A stretch of DNA of 64,000 bases from Phyllobacterium endophyticum (GCF_003010935.1 NZ_PGGN01000005.1:186001-250000); one strand, 5' to 3'; positions 24,061-32,221 are shown, numbered from the stretch's first letter. Made by a program: numbers and translations. The notes: a model not told the origin generated them from the letters alone.

Positions 24061-24415
24061 CGTCTCCTTGAATTGATCGAGGCTGAAGGCCAGCCGTGGT
24101 GGCTAAAAGAGGCGCCAGGAACGTATCCCTCGTGTGTCTCGATTGACCTAAAACTGTAACGACGTGTTGGTTGGCGGCATGCCATTACATTTCGGTACAA
24201 ACCCGACTTCGGTTACACCGCCGCTAAGACATAATTGAATGGTAATTGTTATCGTGATAATCAATTGCCGGCACACCGAGTGTGAAAGCAAAATTGTCAG
24301 CCAATGTATCCACTGTCCATTCGGATACATTGGCTGACAATTTTCTGGCTGATAACGGCCCGTCATCGGGAAACACCTGCTAAAGTCCCCCTATGTCAAT
24401 GGAAGGCACTTTACG
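24061..24415. other. Divergent control region between the CcdA-redoxin gene and the two-component system
   Basis: No gene is seen. The region contains tandem near-repeats TTCGGTACA (24191) and TTCGGTTACA (24208), 17 bp apart, which could be response-regulator half-sites; an imperfect palindrome AATTGTTATC/GATAATCAATT (about 24243-24265) resembling Fur-family sites; and the long inverted repeat at 24290-24344. Confidence 0.4.
24290..24344. repeat. 22-bp perfect inverted repeat with 11-nt loop
   Basis: The arm 24290-24311 is repeated exactly in reverse complement at 24323-24344, with loop ACTGTCCATTC. The arms begin AAAATTG and end GTATCC. It lies 71 bp before the response-regulator ATG. On RNA it would make a very stable stem followed by TTTTC, so it may be a leader terminator or a protein-binding palindrome. 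Confidence 0.7.
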
Positions 24416-25156
24416 ATGGATCACATCGACCATATCCTGATCGTCGACGACGATCGCGAAATTCGCGAACTCGTATCGAGCTACCTGAAGAAGAATGGCC
24501 TGCGCGTCACTGTAGCGGCGGATGGCCGTCACATGCGCTCATTCCTCGAGACGGACTCCGTCGACCTCATCGTTCTCGATATCATGATGCCCGGCGATGA
24601 TGGCCTGGTCCTGTGTCGCGAATTGCGCGCAGGCAAGCACAAGGCCACCCCGGTACTGATGCTGACGGCCCGTAACGATGAAACCGATCGTATCGTGGGC
24701 CTTGAGATGGGGGCCGACGACTACCTGGCGAAACCCTTTGCTGCCCGCGAACTGTTGGCACGCATCAAAGCGGTTCTGCGCCGGACTCGCATGCTTCCTC
24801 CAAATCTGCAAATTACCGAGGTTGGTCAGGTGCTTAGCTTTGGCGATTGGCAACTAAACACGTCCGGGCGCCATCTCCTCGACCGCGAGGGAACAGCCAT
24901 AGCACTCAGCGGCGCTGAATACCGCCTGCTTCGCGTCTTTGTCGATCATCCGCAGCGCGTGCTCAATCGCGACCAGCTGCTGAACCTCACGCAGGGGCGG
25001 GAAGCTGAACTGTTCGACCGGTCCATCGATCTCCTGGTGAGCCGGCTTCGCCAGCGGTTGCGAGACGATGCACGCGAACCGGCCTACATCAAAACGGTTC
25101 GCAGTGAGGGCTATGTCCTCGCAATGCCGGTTGAGATCACCGAGCTTCGCCAATGA
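24416..25156 (+). CDS. OmpR-family two-component response regulator
   Basis: A 246-residue regulator. The receiver domain (1-120) has the acidic pocket DDD near residue 11, the phospho-acceptor aspartate in DLIVLDIMMPGDDG (about D57), T in LMLTARND and the lysine in DDYLAKPFAARELLARI. The C-terminal winged-helix domain (about 140-240) has LSGAEYRLLRVFVDHPQRVLNRDQLL and RSIDLLVSRLRQRL with EPAYIKTVRSEGYVL. It is probably OmpR/RegX-like and binds direct repeats. The 3' end overlaps the kinase gene by ATGA, so the two are translationally coupled. Confidence 0.95.
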   Translation: MDHIDHILIVDDDREIRELVSSYLKKNGLRVTVAADGRHMRSFLETDSVDLIVLDIMMPGDDGLVLCRELRAGKHKATPVLMLTARNDETDRIVGLEMGADDYLAKPFAARELLARIKAVLRRTRMLPPNLQITEVGQVLSFGDWQLNTSGRHLLDREGTAIALSGAEYRLLRVFVDHPQRVLNRDQLLNLTQGREAELFDRSIDLLVSRLRQRLRDDAREPAYIKTVRSEGYVLAMPVEITELRQ

Positions 25157-26487
25157 AAGCTATCGCCGCGATCCGGCGGTCCTGGCCGTTCCCCCGTACA
25201 CTGGGGACAAGGCTGTTTCTTATACTTCTTCTGGGGCTGATGATGTCGCAGGGACTGACGTTTACCGCACAGTTTCTAGAACGCCGCATGACGGCCAAGA
25301 CAGTAATGCTAAATACTCTCGAGAATGATGTCGCGACTTCGATCGCAATTCTCGATCGCTTGCCCGCGCATGAGCGGGCGGAATGGCTCAAGCGTCTTGA
25401 ACGGGATACCTACCGCTACGAATTGGGGACCGGCATTCCAGGTGTCGATGAACTGACCGACCAGGGTGCTGGAATCGCCGCCACGATCAGGCAGGCCGTG
25501 GACAAACGATATGCAATCAGGTTCCAATCCATACCCGGCGATGGCAAGCGTCTTCAGGCCCACCTGACCCTGAGCGATGGAAAGCCGCTGACCATCGATG
25601 TAAATCCCGCGCCGCCCATGCCTTTGGCGGCGTGGCTGCCATACGTGCTGGCGGTGCAGCTTGTAGTGCTCATCCTGTGTACATGGTTTGCGGTGCGTCA
25701 GGCCATCCGCCCTCTCGTAGATCTGGCCAATGCCGCGGACACGCTGGATCCGAACAAGATGGCGCCGCGTTTGAGCGAGACAGGCCCGAAGGAAGTCGCC
25801 TATGCGGCAACGGCATTCAATGCGATGCGCGATCGCATCGCTCACTACCTCGAAGAGAGAGTACAGATTCTCGCCGCAATTTCGCACGACCTGCAAACGC
25901 CGATCACCCGGATGAAACTGCGGGCGGAACTCGGGGAAGAGTCGCCGGAAAAAGAAAAGCTCGTGCAGGATTTGGCCGAAATTCAGCGTCTCGTCCACGA
26001 GGGAGTGGCCTATGCCCGCAGCGCCCACGGCAATACCGAGAAAGCGTCGCGGATCGACATAGACTCCTTCATGGAGAGCCTCGTTTATGACTATCAAGAC
26101 ACCGGCAAGGCGGTTGCACTAACGGGCAGGATCGAAACCGCCATTGTAACAAGGCCCCATGCCCTTCGCCGCATCTTCACCAACCTCATCGACAATGCAC
26201 TCAAATTCGGCGGTACTGCCGGGATTACGCTGGAAAAGGATGCGCAAGGCTCGATCGTGGTCAAGGTGCTGGATCGTGGTCCCGGGATTCCCGAAGACCA
26301 GCTTGAAGCGGTTCTCGAACCATTCTTCCGGCTTGAGCAGTCCCGCAACCGTGGAACCGGTGGCACTGGGCTGGGATTGGCGATCGCCCAGCAGCTGACC
26401 TTGGCTATCGACGGAGCACTCAAACTCGAAAACAGGCCGGGGGGAGGATTGATCGCCGCGATATATCTGCCCAAGCAACCCAGGTGA
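25153..26487 (+). CDS. Sensor histidine kinase
   Basis: A 444-residue membrane kinase. Helix 1 (about 18-40, LFLILLLGLMMSQGLTF) and helix 2 (about 160-180, WLPYVLAVQLVVLILCTWF) bracket a periplasmic sensor of about 120 residues. A HAMP linker (RQAIRPLVDLANAADTL) leads to the phospho-acceptor histidine in ISHDLQTPITRMKLRAEL, then the ATPase motifs N-box NLIDNALKFGG, G1 DRGPGIPEDQ, F-box EPFFRLEQSRNRGTGG and G2 GLGLAIAQQL. It pairs with the upstream OmpR-type regulator. Similar pairs respond to envelope stress or small molecules, but the stimulus is unknown. Confidence 0.95.
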   Translation: MKAIAAIRRSWPFPRTLGTRLFLILLLGLMMSQGLTFTAQFLERRMTAKTVMLNTLENDVATSIAILDRLPAHERAEWLKRLERDTYRYELGTGIPGVDELTDQGAGIAATIRQAVDKRYAIRFQSIPGDGKRLQAHLTLSDGKPLTIDVNPAPPMPLAAWLPYVLAVQLVVLILCTWFAVRQAIRPLVDLANAADTLDPNKMAPRLSETGPKEVAYAATAFNAMRDRIAHYLEERVQILAAISHDLQTPITRMKLRAELGEESPEKEKLVQDLAEIQRLVHEGVAYARSAHGNTEKASRIDIDSFMESLVYDYQDTGKAVALTGRIETAIVTRPHALRRIFTNLIDNALKFGGTAGITLEKDAQGSIVVKVLDRGPGIPEDQLEAVLEPFFRLEQSRNRGTGGTGLGLAIAQQLTLAIDGALKLENRPGGGLIAAIYLPKQPR

Positions 26488-26683
26488 GCTAGCATAATCA
26501 AGACATGACCGGCGCGCTCCACTGCCGCTTTTCGTATCAGAATGTAGGTGACCCGCCTTCGTTACACACTTCGTTGCAAATCCCCGGGATCCCGACACAT
26601 GCGGGATACGCGCCCAAGCGCCTTATGCGGCAATGGCGATTTTCCAGCCATTGCCGATGCAATCAACCCTTGAAGGAGCCATG

Positions 26684-27100
26684 ATGACCCAAGTCGAAAA
26701 CGTGCTTTATACAGGCAGAACCCACACCACCGGGGGCCGCGACGGCGCCTCGCGTAGTTCCGATGGCCGTCTGGAGGTCAAGCTTTCCTCCCCCGGCACA
26801 GCGGGCAGCGGTACCAATCCCGAGCAGTTGTTTGCGGCTGGCTGGTCAGCCTGTTTCGAAGGTGCAATGGGACTTGCAGCCCGCAAGATGAAGATCGCCA
26901 TCCCCGCGGATACTGCCATCGATGCGGAAGTCGACCTCTGCAATGCAGACGGCGCCTATTTCCTTCAGGCGCGCCTCAATGTCAGCTTGCCCGGTCTCGC
27001 GCGTGAGGTCGCGCAGTCTCTGGTCGATACCGCACACCAGACATGTCCCTATTCGAAGGCCACGCGCGGCAATATCGACGTGGTGATCAGCCTCGTGTAA
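26684..27100 (+). CDS. ohr: Organic hydroperoxide resistance protein Ohr
   Basis: A 138-residue Ohr/OsmC-family peroxiredoxin that reduces organic hydroperoxides using lipoyl dependent recycling. Both catalytic cysteines are present: C57 in GWSACFEGAM and C121 in HQTCPYSKATRG; R20-like arginine candidates (GGRDG, SRSSDGR) also fit. Of the tandem ATGs, 26684 has better spacing to AAGGAG than 26681. It is 4 kb from the OhrR-type regulator, whereas ohr and ohrR are usually adjacent. No clear OhrR operator could be assigned by eye. Confidence 0.93.
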   Translation: MTQVENVLYTGRTHTTGGRDGASRSSDGRLEVKLSSPGTAGSGTNPEQLFAAGWSACFEGAMGLAARKMKIAIPADTAIDAEVDLCNADGAYFLQARLNVSLPGLAREVAQSLVDTAHQTCPYSKATRGNIDVVISLV

Positions 27101-27242
27101 CACCCCGTCCAATCATCATCGGCGGCATGCAGCCTTTTCGATGGCAGCGACAGTCTCCGCTCGAGCACTGCCCGGATTGAACGGGCAGTGCATCCTGTTA
27201 ACTTCACTTTCCCTACAAACTTCAGCCATGGGTGTTTTCAAT

Positions 27243-28295
27243 ATGTCCGAAGAGATCAACCATAATCGCCGCGGCTTTCTTGGCATGACAGCCATCACGC
27301 TCGCCGCGACGCAACTTGTCGTGCCCTTCGCGGCGAGCGCACAGACAGCCGAGCCGAGTTCTGGGAAGCTTCCACCCATCAGACCGGGGACCAACACATC
27401 CTTCGCCACGATCAAACAGATTGATGCCGGAACCCTAAATATTGGCTATGCCGAGGCCGGCCCGGCGGACGGCCCCGTTGCCGTTCTTCTGCACGGCTGG
27501 CCCTATGACATTCACAGCTTCGTCGACGTCGCTCCCTTGCTTGCCTCCCAAGGCTACAGGGTAATTGTCCCGCACCTTCGCGGTCACGGGACGACGCGTT
27601 TTCTTTCGGCGAGCACGCGGCGTCAGGCACAGCAGTCGGTGATCGCCGCCGACGTCATCGCCCTGATGGACGCTCTCAAGATAGACAGGGCAATCATAGC
27701 CGGCTTCGATTGGGGTGCGCGGACCGCCTGTATCGTGGCGGCGCTGTGGCCCGAGCGCTGCAAGGCACTCGTGTCCGTGAGCGGCTATCTCATCGGCAGT
27801 CAGGAATCCAACAAGAAACCCTTGCCGCCAAAAGCCGAACTGCAATGGTGGTACCAGTATTACTTCGCAACCGAACGCGGCCGCGCCGGCTACCAAGCGA
27901 ACCGGAATGCTTTCAACCGGCTCATCTGGCAGACCGCGTCACCGAAATGGCAGTTCGACGACGCGACGTTCGAGCGAAGCGCTGCATCGCTGGAAAATCC
28001 GGATCACGTCGATATCGTCATCCACAACTATCGTTGGCGGCTGGGCCTCGCTGAGGGCGAGCCGCAATATGACGAACTCGAGGCCCGGCTGGCGAAGTTC
28101 CCGGTCATCGGTGTCCCTGCGATCACCCTTGAAGGCGACTCCAATGGTGCTCCGCACCCGGATCCTGCCGCCTATCGCAGCAAGTTCTCGGGCAAGTATA
28201 CGCATCGGACCATCAACGATGGGGTCGGTCACAATCTGCCTCAGGAAGCGCCGCAGGCCTTTGCCGAAGCCGTCATTGAGGTTGATACTTATTGA
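27243..28295 (+). CDS. Exported alpha/beta hydrolase (Tat-type signal)
   Basis: A 350-residue hydrolase. I place the start at 27243 (MSEEINHNRRGFLGM), which puts a twin-arginine motif NRRGFLG at residues 8-14 ahead of a hydrophobic stretch and ASA cleavage site; ATG 27228 is an alternative. The fold shows the oxyanion-strand LLHGWPYDIHSF, HLRGHG, and the nucleophile elbow GFDWGA with aspartate as nucleophile, as in haloalkane dehalogenase and epoxide hydrolase-like members. The histidine lies in GVGHNLPQE and a second acid in LEGDSNGAPHP. An epoxide/haloalkane hydrolase-like activity is likely, with unknown substrate. Confidence 0.85.
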   Translation: MSEEINHNRRGFLGMTAITLAATQLVVPFAASAQTAEPSSGKLPPIRPGTNTSFATIKQIDAGTLNIGYAEAGPADGPVAVLLHGWPYDIHSFVDVAPLLASQGYRVIVPHLRGHGTTRFLSASTRRQAQQSVIAADVIALMDALKIDRAIIAGFDWGARTACIVAALWPERCKALVSVSGYLIGSQESNKKPLPPKAELQWWYQYYFATERGRAGYQANRNAFNRLIWQTASPKWQFDDATFERSAASLENPDHVDIVIHNYRWRLGLAEGEPQYDELEARLAKFPVIGVPAITLEGDSNGAPHPDPAAYRSKFSGKYTHRTINDGVGHNLPQEAPQAFAEAVIEVDTY

Positions 28296-28348
28296 CCAAG
28301 GATGAGGAAGGAGCCTGCGGGCTGCGATAGGTTCCTCAGGCACCGGAA

Positions 28349-28371
28349 GCCAGTGCATTTTCCGCACTGGC
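28349..28371 (+). terminator. Hairpin after the alpha/beta hydrolase
   Basis: GCCAGTGC/GCACTGGC form an 8-bp stem with a 7-nt loop ATTTTCC, 54 bp past the hydrolase stop. No T-tract follows. Confidence 0.5.
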
Positions 28372-28461
28372 GTCACATCTTCGTGGGTAACAATTTACCC
28401 GTTGTAAAACGAATGATCATCTGATTACGTGAGGAGGGGTGGCTGGACTTTTGGGGGAACC

Positions 28462-28812
28462 ATGCCTTTTTCGCGGGCGGAACAACCGACCTATTCCTCG
28501 TCAGACTGGCAGATAATGGAGCATGCCTTCGCGCAGGCTTCGGCGCTGTTGAAGCGGCCGCACAAGACAGACCACCGGGCCAACCGGCTGGCCCGGACGG
28601 TCATGATGTTTTTCGACCGGGGAATGCGCGATCCGGACCTCATTGCAGCAGTTGCCGCAAACCGCGAAATCAGTCTCGAGTTCAAGGATAACGCGGAGCG
28701 CGGCCCAAGGGCTACGATGCGTGAGAGGGTGACTGCCGGGCAGATCGCGGCGGCCTTGAACGCCCCTTGTTGCGACGGCAGCGACGGCGAATGCCTAAGC
28801 GAAAAACCCTAG
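28462..28812 (+). CDS. Small protein of unknown family, paralogue of the 32.3-kb gene
   Basis: A 116-residue protein from ATG 28462 (GGGGGA upstream). Residues about 10-75 (YSSSDWQIMEHAFAQ ... RANRLARTVMMFFDRGMRDPDLIAAVAANRE) align with almost the entire 81-residue product of the gene at 32252, sharing YSS-DW, -ANRLAR-VM--FD-G-RD and the spacing between them. The extra C-terminal 45 residues end in a cysteine-rich tail (APCCDGSDGEC). It is soluble and helical, with no signal peptide. I do not recognise a named domain. It lies in a stress-gene cluster, so a general stress role is possible. Confidence 0.7.
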   Translation: MPFSRAEQPTYSSSDWQIMEHAFAQASALLKRPHKTDHRANRLARTVMMFFDRGMRDPDLIAAVAANREISLEFKDNAERGPRATMRERVTAGQIAAALNAPCCDGSDGECLSEKP

Positions 28813-28826
28813 GTCTGCCCCGGCCG

Positions 28827-30506
28827 TCATAGTCGCGGGATCTGCTTCAGATACTGGTGAATCGCCTGCACGACCACAGAGCCCTCGCCCACGCCCGATG
28901 CCACGCGCTTGATTGAACCCGAACGAACGTCGCCTACCGCGAATATGCCTGGAGCCGAGGTTTCGAAGGGTGACCCGCTCGTGACCGTGCCGGCCATTAT
29001 TCCAGTCTCGACAAATCCGGATTTATCCAGTTTTACGCAGCCCTTGAGCCACTCCGTATTGGGGGCGGCCCCGATCATCATGAATATGTTTGAAATGGGC
29101 CAGCTCTCACATTTACCGGTCATGCGGTTGGTCCAGGTCACGCTGGTCAAGTACCTGTCCCCGTCGATTGCAGATATTTCCGAATATGGATGAAGGGTAA
29201 TGCGGTGGGACTTTTCTATCCGCTGGATAAGATAATCGGACATCGTTTCCTTCAGCCCCGGCCCGCGGACCACGATGTGCAGATGCCTGACCCACTGGGA
29301 CAGGAACATCGCTGCCTGTCCTGCCGAGTTCCCACCACCGACAACCACCACCTCCTGCTGCTGGCACAACTGCGCTTCCATCGCCGTCGCCGCGTAGTGA
29401 ATCCCCTGCCCCTCGAAGCGTTCGTAATTGGGCAGGTCAGGCTTGCGGTAACGGGCTCCGGTGGCCACGACGATAGCTTTCGCTGAAACTTTCTGGCCGT
29501 CATCAAGCACTGTGCGATAGGGCAGTTCGCTGCAGTCCACCGAAACGGCCATTCGGGAAATCGCCAGACGTGCTCCAAACTTCTGTGCCTGAACCTGGGC
29601 GCGACCGGCCAATGCTTGCCCGGATATACCGGTTGGAAACCCGAGGTAATTCTCGATCTTGGAGCTGGTCCCAGCCTGCCCGCCCGGAGCAACCCCTTCG
29701 ATTACAATCGTTTTCAAACCTTCGGATGCTGCATAAACCGCGGCGGCGAGCCCTGCAGGTCCTGCACCTACGACCAGAACATCATAGACCTCGGCCGGAT
29801 CGATGGCCTCAGTCAAGCCGAGTACATCTGCGAGTTCCTGTGTAGCCGGGTTCTGCAGGACTGACTTTCCCGGCGGTACGATCACGGGTAGGGACAAGGC
29901 GCAGATTTTCAAAGCTGCAACCATTTCGCCCGCATGCGGGTCAATATCCGAGTCGATCAGCCTGTGCGGGTAACCGTTGCGGGTGAGAAAACGCTGCAGC
30001 CTCAGAGTATCGGCGGAGTGTCCCGGACCTATCAGGACGACACCTGCCTGACCGTGTCTGATGAAACCGACGCGCCGGAGGATGAGCGCACGGGTGACAA
30101 TCTCGCCGATATCAGGCTCGGCCGACATCATCCGCAGGAACGAACTCCTGTCCAGCCGGACAAGCCTCGAATCTTCGGCTGCCCGGGCGGTGACCAGATT
30201 TTCGCGATTGTTAAACAGGTCAAGTTCTCCTGTGAACTCCCGCTCTCCCTGGTGGGCCAGAACCCGGAGTGATCCGTCACCCGACGGGTCGAGGATTTCG
30301 ATCGAGCCGGACTTTATCAGGAAGAAATCCGTATGACGCTCGCCCCGGCTGAACAGGATTGTGCCCTTGCTGACCTCGATCTCGGAACCAAACGCCGACA
30401 CCCGGTCCATCATCTCTGGCTCAAGGCGCGGAAATGTCTGGGATCTGCGTGCATAAGGATCACTTGGATCCAACGAGACATCTGCACCAAACTCGCCCTG
30501 GTTCAT
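28827..30506 (-). CDS. Cyclic-nucleotide-domain / thioredoxin-reductase-like FAD protein
   Basis: A 559-residue fusion. Residues about 25-140 form a CNMP-binding domain (GTILFSRGERHTDFFLIKSGSIEILDP, GEREFTGELDLFNNR, SRLVRLDRSSFLRMM); a thioredoxin-like strand segment follows; from about 240 a TrxR-type flavoprotein begins with VLVVGAGPAGLAAAVYAASEG, then GGQAGTSSKIENYLGFP, the NADPH site VVVVGGGNSAGQAAMFLSQ and the C-terminal GIFAVGDVRSGSIKR. The CATC redox motif of thioredoxin reductase is absent: AATAMEAQLC stands there, so it cannot reduce thioredoxin in the usual way. The start is uncertain between ATG 30506 and GTG 30515. It is probably a ligand-sensing flavoprotein reductase in the stress cluster. 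Confidence 0.88.
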   Translation of the reverse strand: MNQGEFGADVSLDPSDPYARRSQTFPRLEPEMMDRVSAFGSEIEVSKGTILFSRGERHTDFFLIKSGSIEILDPSGDGSLRVLAHQGEREFTGELDLFNNRENLVTARAAEDSRLVRLDRSSFLRMMSAEPDIGEIVTRALILRRVGFIRHGQAGVVLIGPGHSADTLRLQRFLTRNGYPHRLIDSDIDPHAGEMVAALKICALSLPVIVPPGKSVLQNPATQELADVLGLTEAIDPAEVYDVLVVGAGPAGLAAAVYAASEGLKTIVIEGVAPGGQAGTSSKIENYLGFPTGISGQALAGRAQVQAQKFGARLAISRMAVSVDCSELPYRTVLDDGQKVSAKAIVVATGARYRKPDLPNYERFEGQGIHYAATAMEAQLCQQQEVVVVGGGNSAGQAAMFLSQWVRHLHIVVRGPGLKETMSDYLIQRIEKSHRITLHPYSEISAIDGDRYLTSVTWTNRMTGKCESWPISNIFMMIGAAPNTEWLKGCVKLDKSGFVETGIMAGTVTSGSPFETSAPGIFAVGDVRSGSIKRVASGVGEGSVVVQAIHQYLKQIPRL

Positions 30507-30630
30507 GATCGGCACGCTTCCGTATGTGCTGGAGTAGGAACTGGACTATTATGGCCGTTTTACCGCGCAGTGAAAGCGGCCCATAAAGATTTCCCGCTCG
30601 AGAGTCGCGCCAATATCCACCGTCCAGCAG

Positions 30631-30655
30631 GAACCATTGCCCTGGAGATCGGTTT
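30631..30655 (+). promoter_or_regulatory. EcfG/RpoE2-type promoter of the exported SKDG-repeat protein
   Basis: GGAAC (30631-30635), then 16 nt, then GGTT (30652-30655), 31 bp before the ATG of the downstream gene. It matches GGAAC-N18-TT. Confidence 0.6.
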
Positions 30656-30685
30656 ATCAAACAGGCACCGATAAAGGAGGATCCC

Positions 30686-31057
30686 ATGAGGACGATTGTA
30701 TCAGCTATCATGGCCGTAGCCGCGACTGCCTTACTATCTGGCACTGCTTTGGCCGCATGTCCCGACACAACGGGTTCTGTAAGTACTGACGCAAAGACTG
30801 GAATTTCAAAAGACGGCACCAAGGCCCCCTTGGAAAACAGCGCCAACACTCAGACTCAGACAGGTACTGCAAGCACTGGCACAACCACCAGCGACAGCAG
30901 TCAAGCGGGTTCGGTCGCGAAAGACGGCAAGACGATGCCGCTCGCCAACAAGGAAGGCGGCGGTGATCCCAACGTTGCAACCTCGCAACAGGATGTCGCC
31001 GCTCAGCAAAAGGGCGACCAGACCGCTATGGCAAAAGCCGAAGAGTGCAAGGATTAG
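30686..31057 (+). CDS. Small exported protein with repeated KDG motif
   Basis: A 123-residue protein with AAAGGAGGATCCC before the ATG, a textbook ribosome site, and a signal peptide ending ALA before ACPDTTGS. The mature part is low in hydrophobicity and rich in Ser, Thr, Gly, Ala and Gln, with two near-repeats: SKDGTKAPLEN (about 48) and AKDGKTMPLAN (about 81). Two cysteines, one near each end (ACPD, EECKD), could close a loop. Similar small exported proteins are common in rhizobia with no assigned role. It has a stress-type promoter and ends at a hairpin. Confidence 0.75.
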   Translation: MRTIVSAIMAVAATALLSGTALAACPDTTGSVSTDAKTGISKDGTKAPLENSANTQTQTGTASTGTTTSDSSQAGSVAKDGKTMPLANKEGGGDPNVATSQQDVAAQQKGDQTAMAKAEECKD

Positions 31058-31064
31058 ATTGGTT

Positions 31065-31088
31065 GAGAGGCGGTCGCAGCCGCCTCTC
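31065..31088 (+). terminator. Hairpin after the KDG-repeat gene
   Basis: GAGAGGCGG/CCGCCTCTC form a perfect 9-bp stem with a 6-nt loop TCGCAG, 7 bp past the stop. Termination strength is uncertain because only ACTTGTC follows. Confidence 0.65.
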
Positions 31089-31153
31089 ACTTGTCTGGAT
31101 GCCTCAAAGACCCGACAAAGAAATGGCGGCTACGCGCCGCCAGTATAAATGTG

Positions 31154-31240
31154 TCAGTACCAGCGTCCGCGGCCGTACCAGCCACCTCCGCCTAACAATA
31201 GCAATACAAGTACGATAATCAAAAGTGTGGTGAGATCCAT
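31154..31240 (-). CDS. 28-residue hydrophobic, glycine-rich membrane peptide (DUF3309-like)
   Basis: Too short for most gene callers but strongly supported. ATG at 31240 has a perfect AGGAGG site with 7-nt spacing, and an ideal stress promoter (GGAAC-N17-CGTT) lies about 55 bp upstream. The product has one hydrophobic helix (TTLLIIVLVLLLLGGGG) and an aromatic tail WYGRGRWY. It resembles the very short DUF3309-type proteins found in alphaproteobacteria, shorter than usual for them. It is an inner-membrane peptide of unknown function. Confidence 0.72.
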   Translation of the reverse strand: MDLTTLLIIVLVLLLLGGGGWYGRGRWY

Positions 31241-31293
31241 AATCCGGCCTCCTGTAGTTTCGCGACCTCACACGCGTTCGGTCTGGTAATAAT

Positions 31294-31319
31294 AACGTCG
31301 CCGCGCAACTTGTAGTTCC
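31294..31319 (-). promoter_or_regulatory. Consensus EcfG/RpoE2 promoter of the 28-aa membrane peptide
   Basis: On the minus strand GGAAC (31319-31315), 17 nt, CGTT (31297-31294). This is the best match in the window to the alphaproteobacterial general-stress promoter. Confidence 0.75.
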
Positions 31320-31368
31320 ACGAGCTTGTCTTGAGTACGCGGAGGTGAAGGCAAAAACAAAAGGTTGC

Positions 31369-31394
31369 GGAACGCATTGGCTCTTCAAAAGGTT
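31369..31394 (+). promoter_or_regulatory. EcfG/RpoE2-type promoter of the HD-domain gene
   Basis: GGAAC (31369-31373), 17 nt, GGTT (31391-31394), 27 bp before the ATG at 31421. It is divergent from the promoter at 31294-31319. Confidence 0.6.
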
Positions 31395-31420
31395 GATGAT
31401 CTTTCAACTGGAGATGCAAA

Positions 31421-31840
31421 ATGTCCATTCTGGAGCGCGCCATTTCAATTGCAGCCCGGGCCCATGCGGGTTATCTCGCCGATAATGGCGAGCCATACAT
31501 CCTCCATCCATTGCGGGTTATGCTCTCGCTTCAGGAAGAAGACGAAAGAGTCGTCGCTGTTCTGCATGACGTTATTGAAAAGACCGGATGGTCCCAAGAC
31601 GACCTCAGGACCGAGAATTTCCCCGATCACATTATCTCCGCCATCAACTCCGTAAGCCGCCGCCAGGGCGAAGATTATTTCGACTTCGTGCAGCGCACCC
31701 GGGAGAATGAACTCGGCAGGCGCGTCAAGATCGCAGACCTCAAGGACAATATCGCCAACGCAAGAACCAGCGCTGAGGATCCAAAGTCTGCGGACAAGCT
31801 CGCCAGATATGAAGAGGCACTGCATCGCCTCAAGCAGTGA
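31421..31840 (+). CDS. HD-domain phosphohydrolase (RelA/SpoT-HD-like)
   Basis: A 139-residue protein that looks like the isolated HD hydrolase domain of RelA/SpoT or the small Mesh1-like hydrolases. Metal-binding motif elements are HAGYLADNGEPYILHPLRVM (first His and HP), AVLHDVIEKTG (the HD dyad) and RVKIADLKDNIANAR (final Asp). Bacterial members can hydrolyse (p)ppGpp or NADPH, and the substrate here is not shown. The ribosome site CTGGAG precedes the ATG and a stress-type promoter lies just upstream. It is probably co-transcribed with the KTSC gene 31 bp downstream. Confidence 0.85.
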   Translation: MSILERAISIAARAHAGYLADNGEPYILHPLRVMLSLQEEDERVVAVLHDVIEKTGWSQDDLRTENFPDHIISAINSVSRRQGEDYFDFVQRTRENELGRRVKIADLKDNIANARTSAEDPKSADKLARYEEALHRLKQ

Positions 31841-31871
31841 TAGCTGGGCAAAGCAGTTGTTGGAGCATACC

Positions 31872-32114
31872 ATGCCTTCTACTGTGATAGAAAAGACGAG
31901 TTACGATGAAGCAGCCGGGATCCTTTCGATCTGGTTCGTGCCGAGCGGAAACCGTTACGATTATCAGGATGTTCCACCCGAGATTCATGCCGGGCTCCGC
32001 GCTGCCTATTCCAAAGGTCAATACTTCAATGCCGTCATCCGCGACCGGTTTCGCTGCCGCCTTGCCGAGAGGCGTCGGCACAGCATTGAGGCCGATCGCG
32101 GCGTTGCCAGGTGA
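31872..32114 (+). CDS. KTSC-domain small protein
   Basis: An 80-residue protein. Residues 8-55 (KTSYDEAAGILSIWFVPSGNRYDYQDVPPEIHAGLRAAYSKGQYFNAVIRDRF) match the KTSC domain, a small beta-rich fold linked to lysyl-tRNA synthetase fragments and to toxin-antitoxin or stress loci. Its function is unknown. The expected tail after FNAVIRDRF is short in known members; here about 20 basic residues follow (RCRLAERRRHSIEADRGVAR), perhaps due to drift. It probably shares the transcript of the HD gene. Confidence 0.75.
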   Translation: MPSTVIEKTSYDEAAGILSIWFVPSGNRYDYQDVPPEIHAGLRAAYSKGQYFNAVIRDRFRCRLAERRRHSIEADRGVAR

Positions 32115-32221
32115 CTGTCTACTGGCGGACATCCCATTGACGCCACCCTAACGCGGGCATTTTAATACTATCCGTCGCGGGACCTCCTATCGGCACACTC
32201 GTGATTGAGAGATACAACGTG

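Noticed and set aside
25309..26097. Minus-strand 262-codon ORF inside the histidine-kinase gene
   Set aside because: The plus-strand frame contains all kinase motifs. The antisense frame has none.
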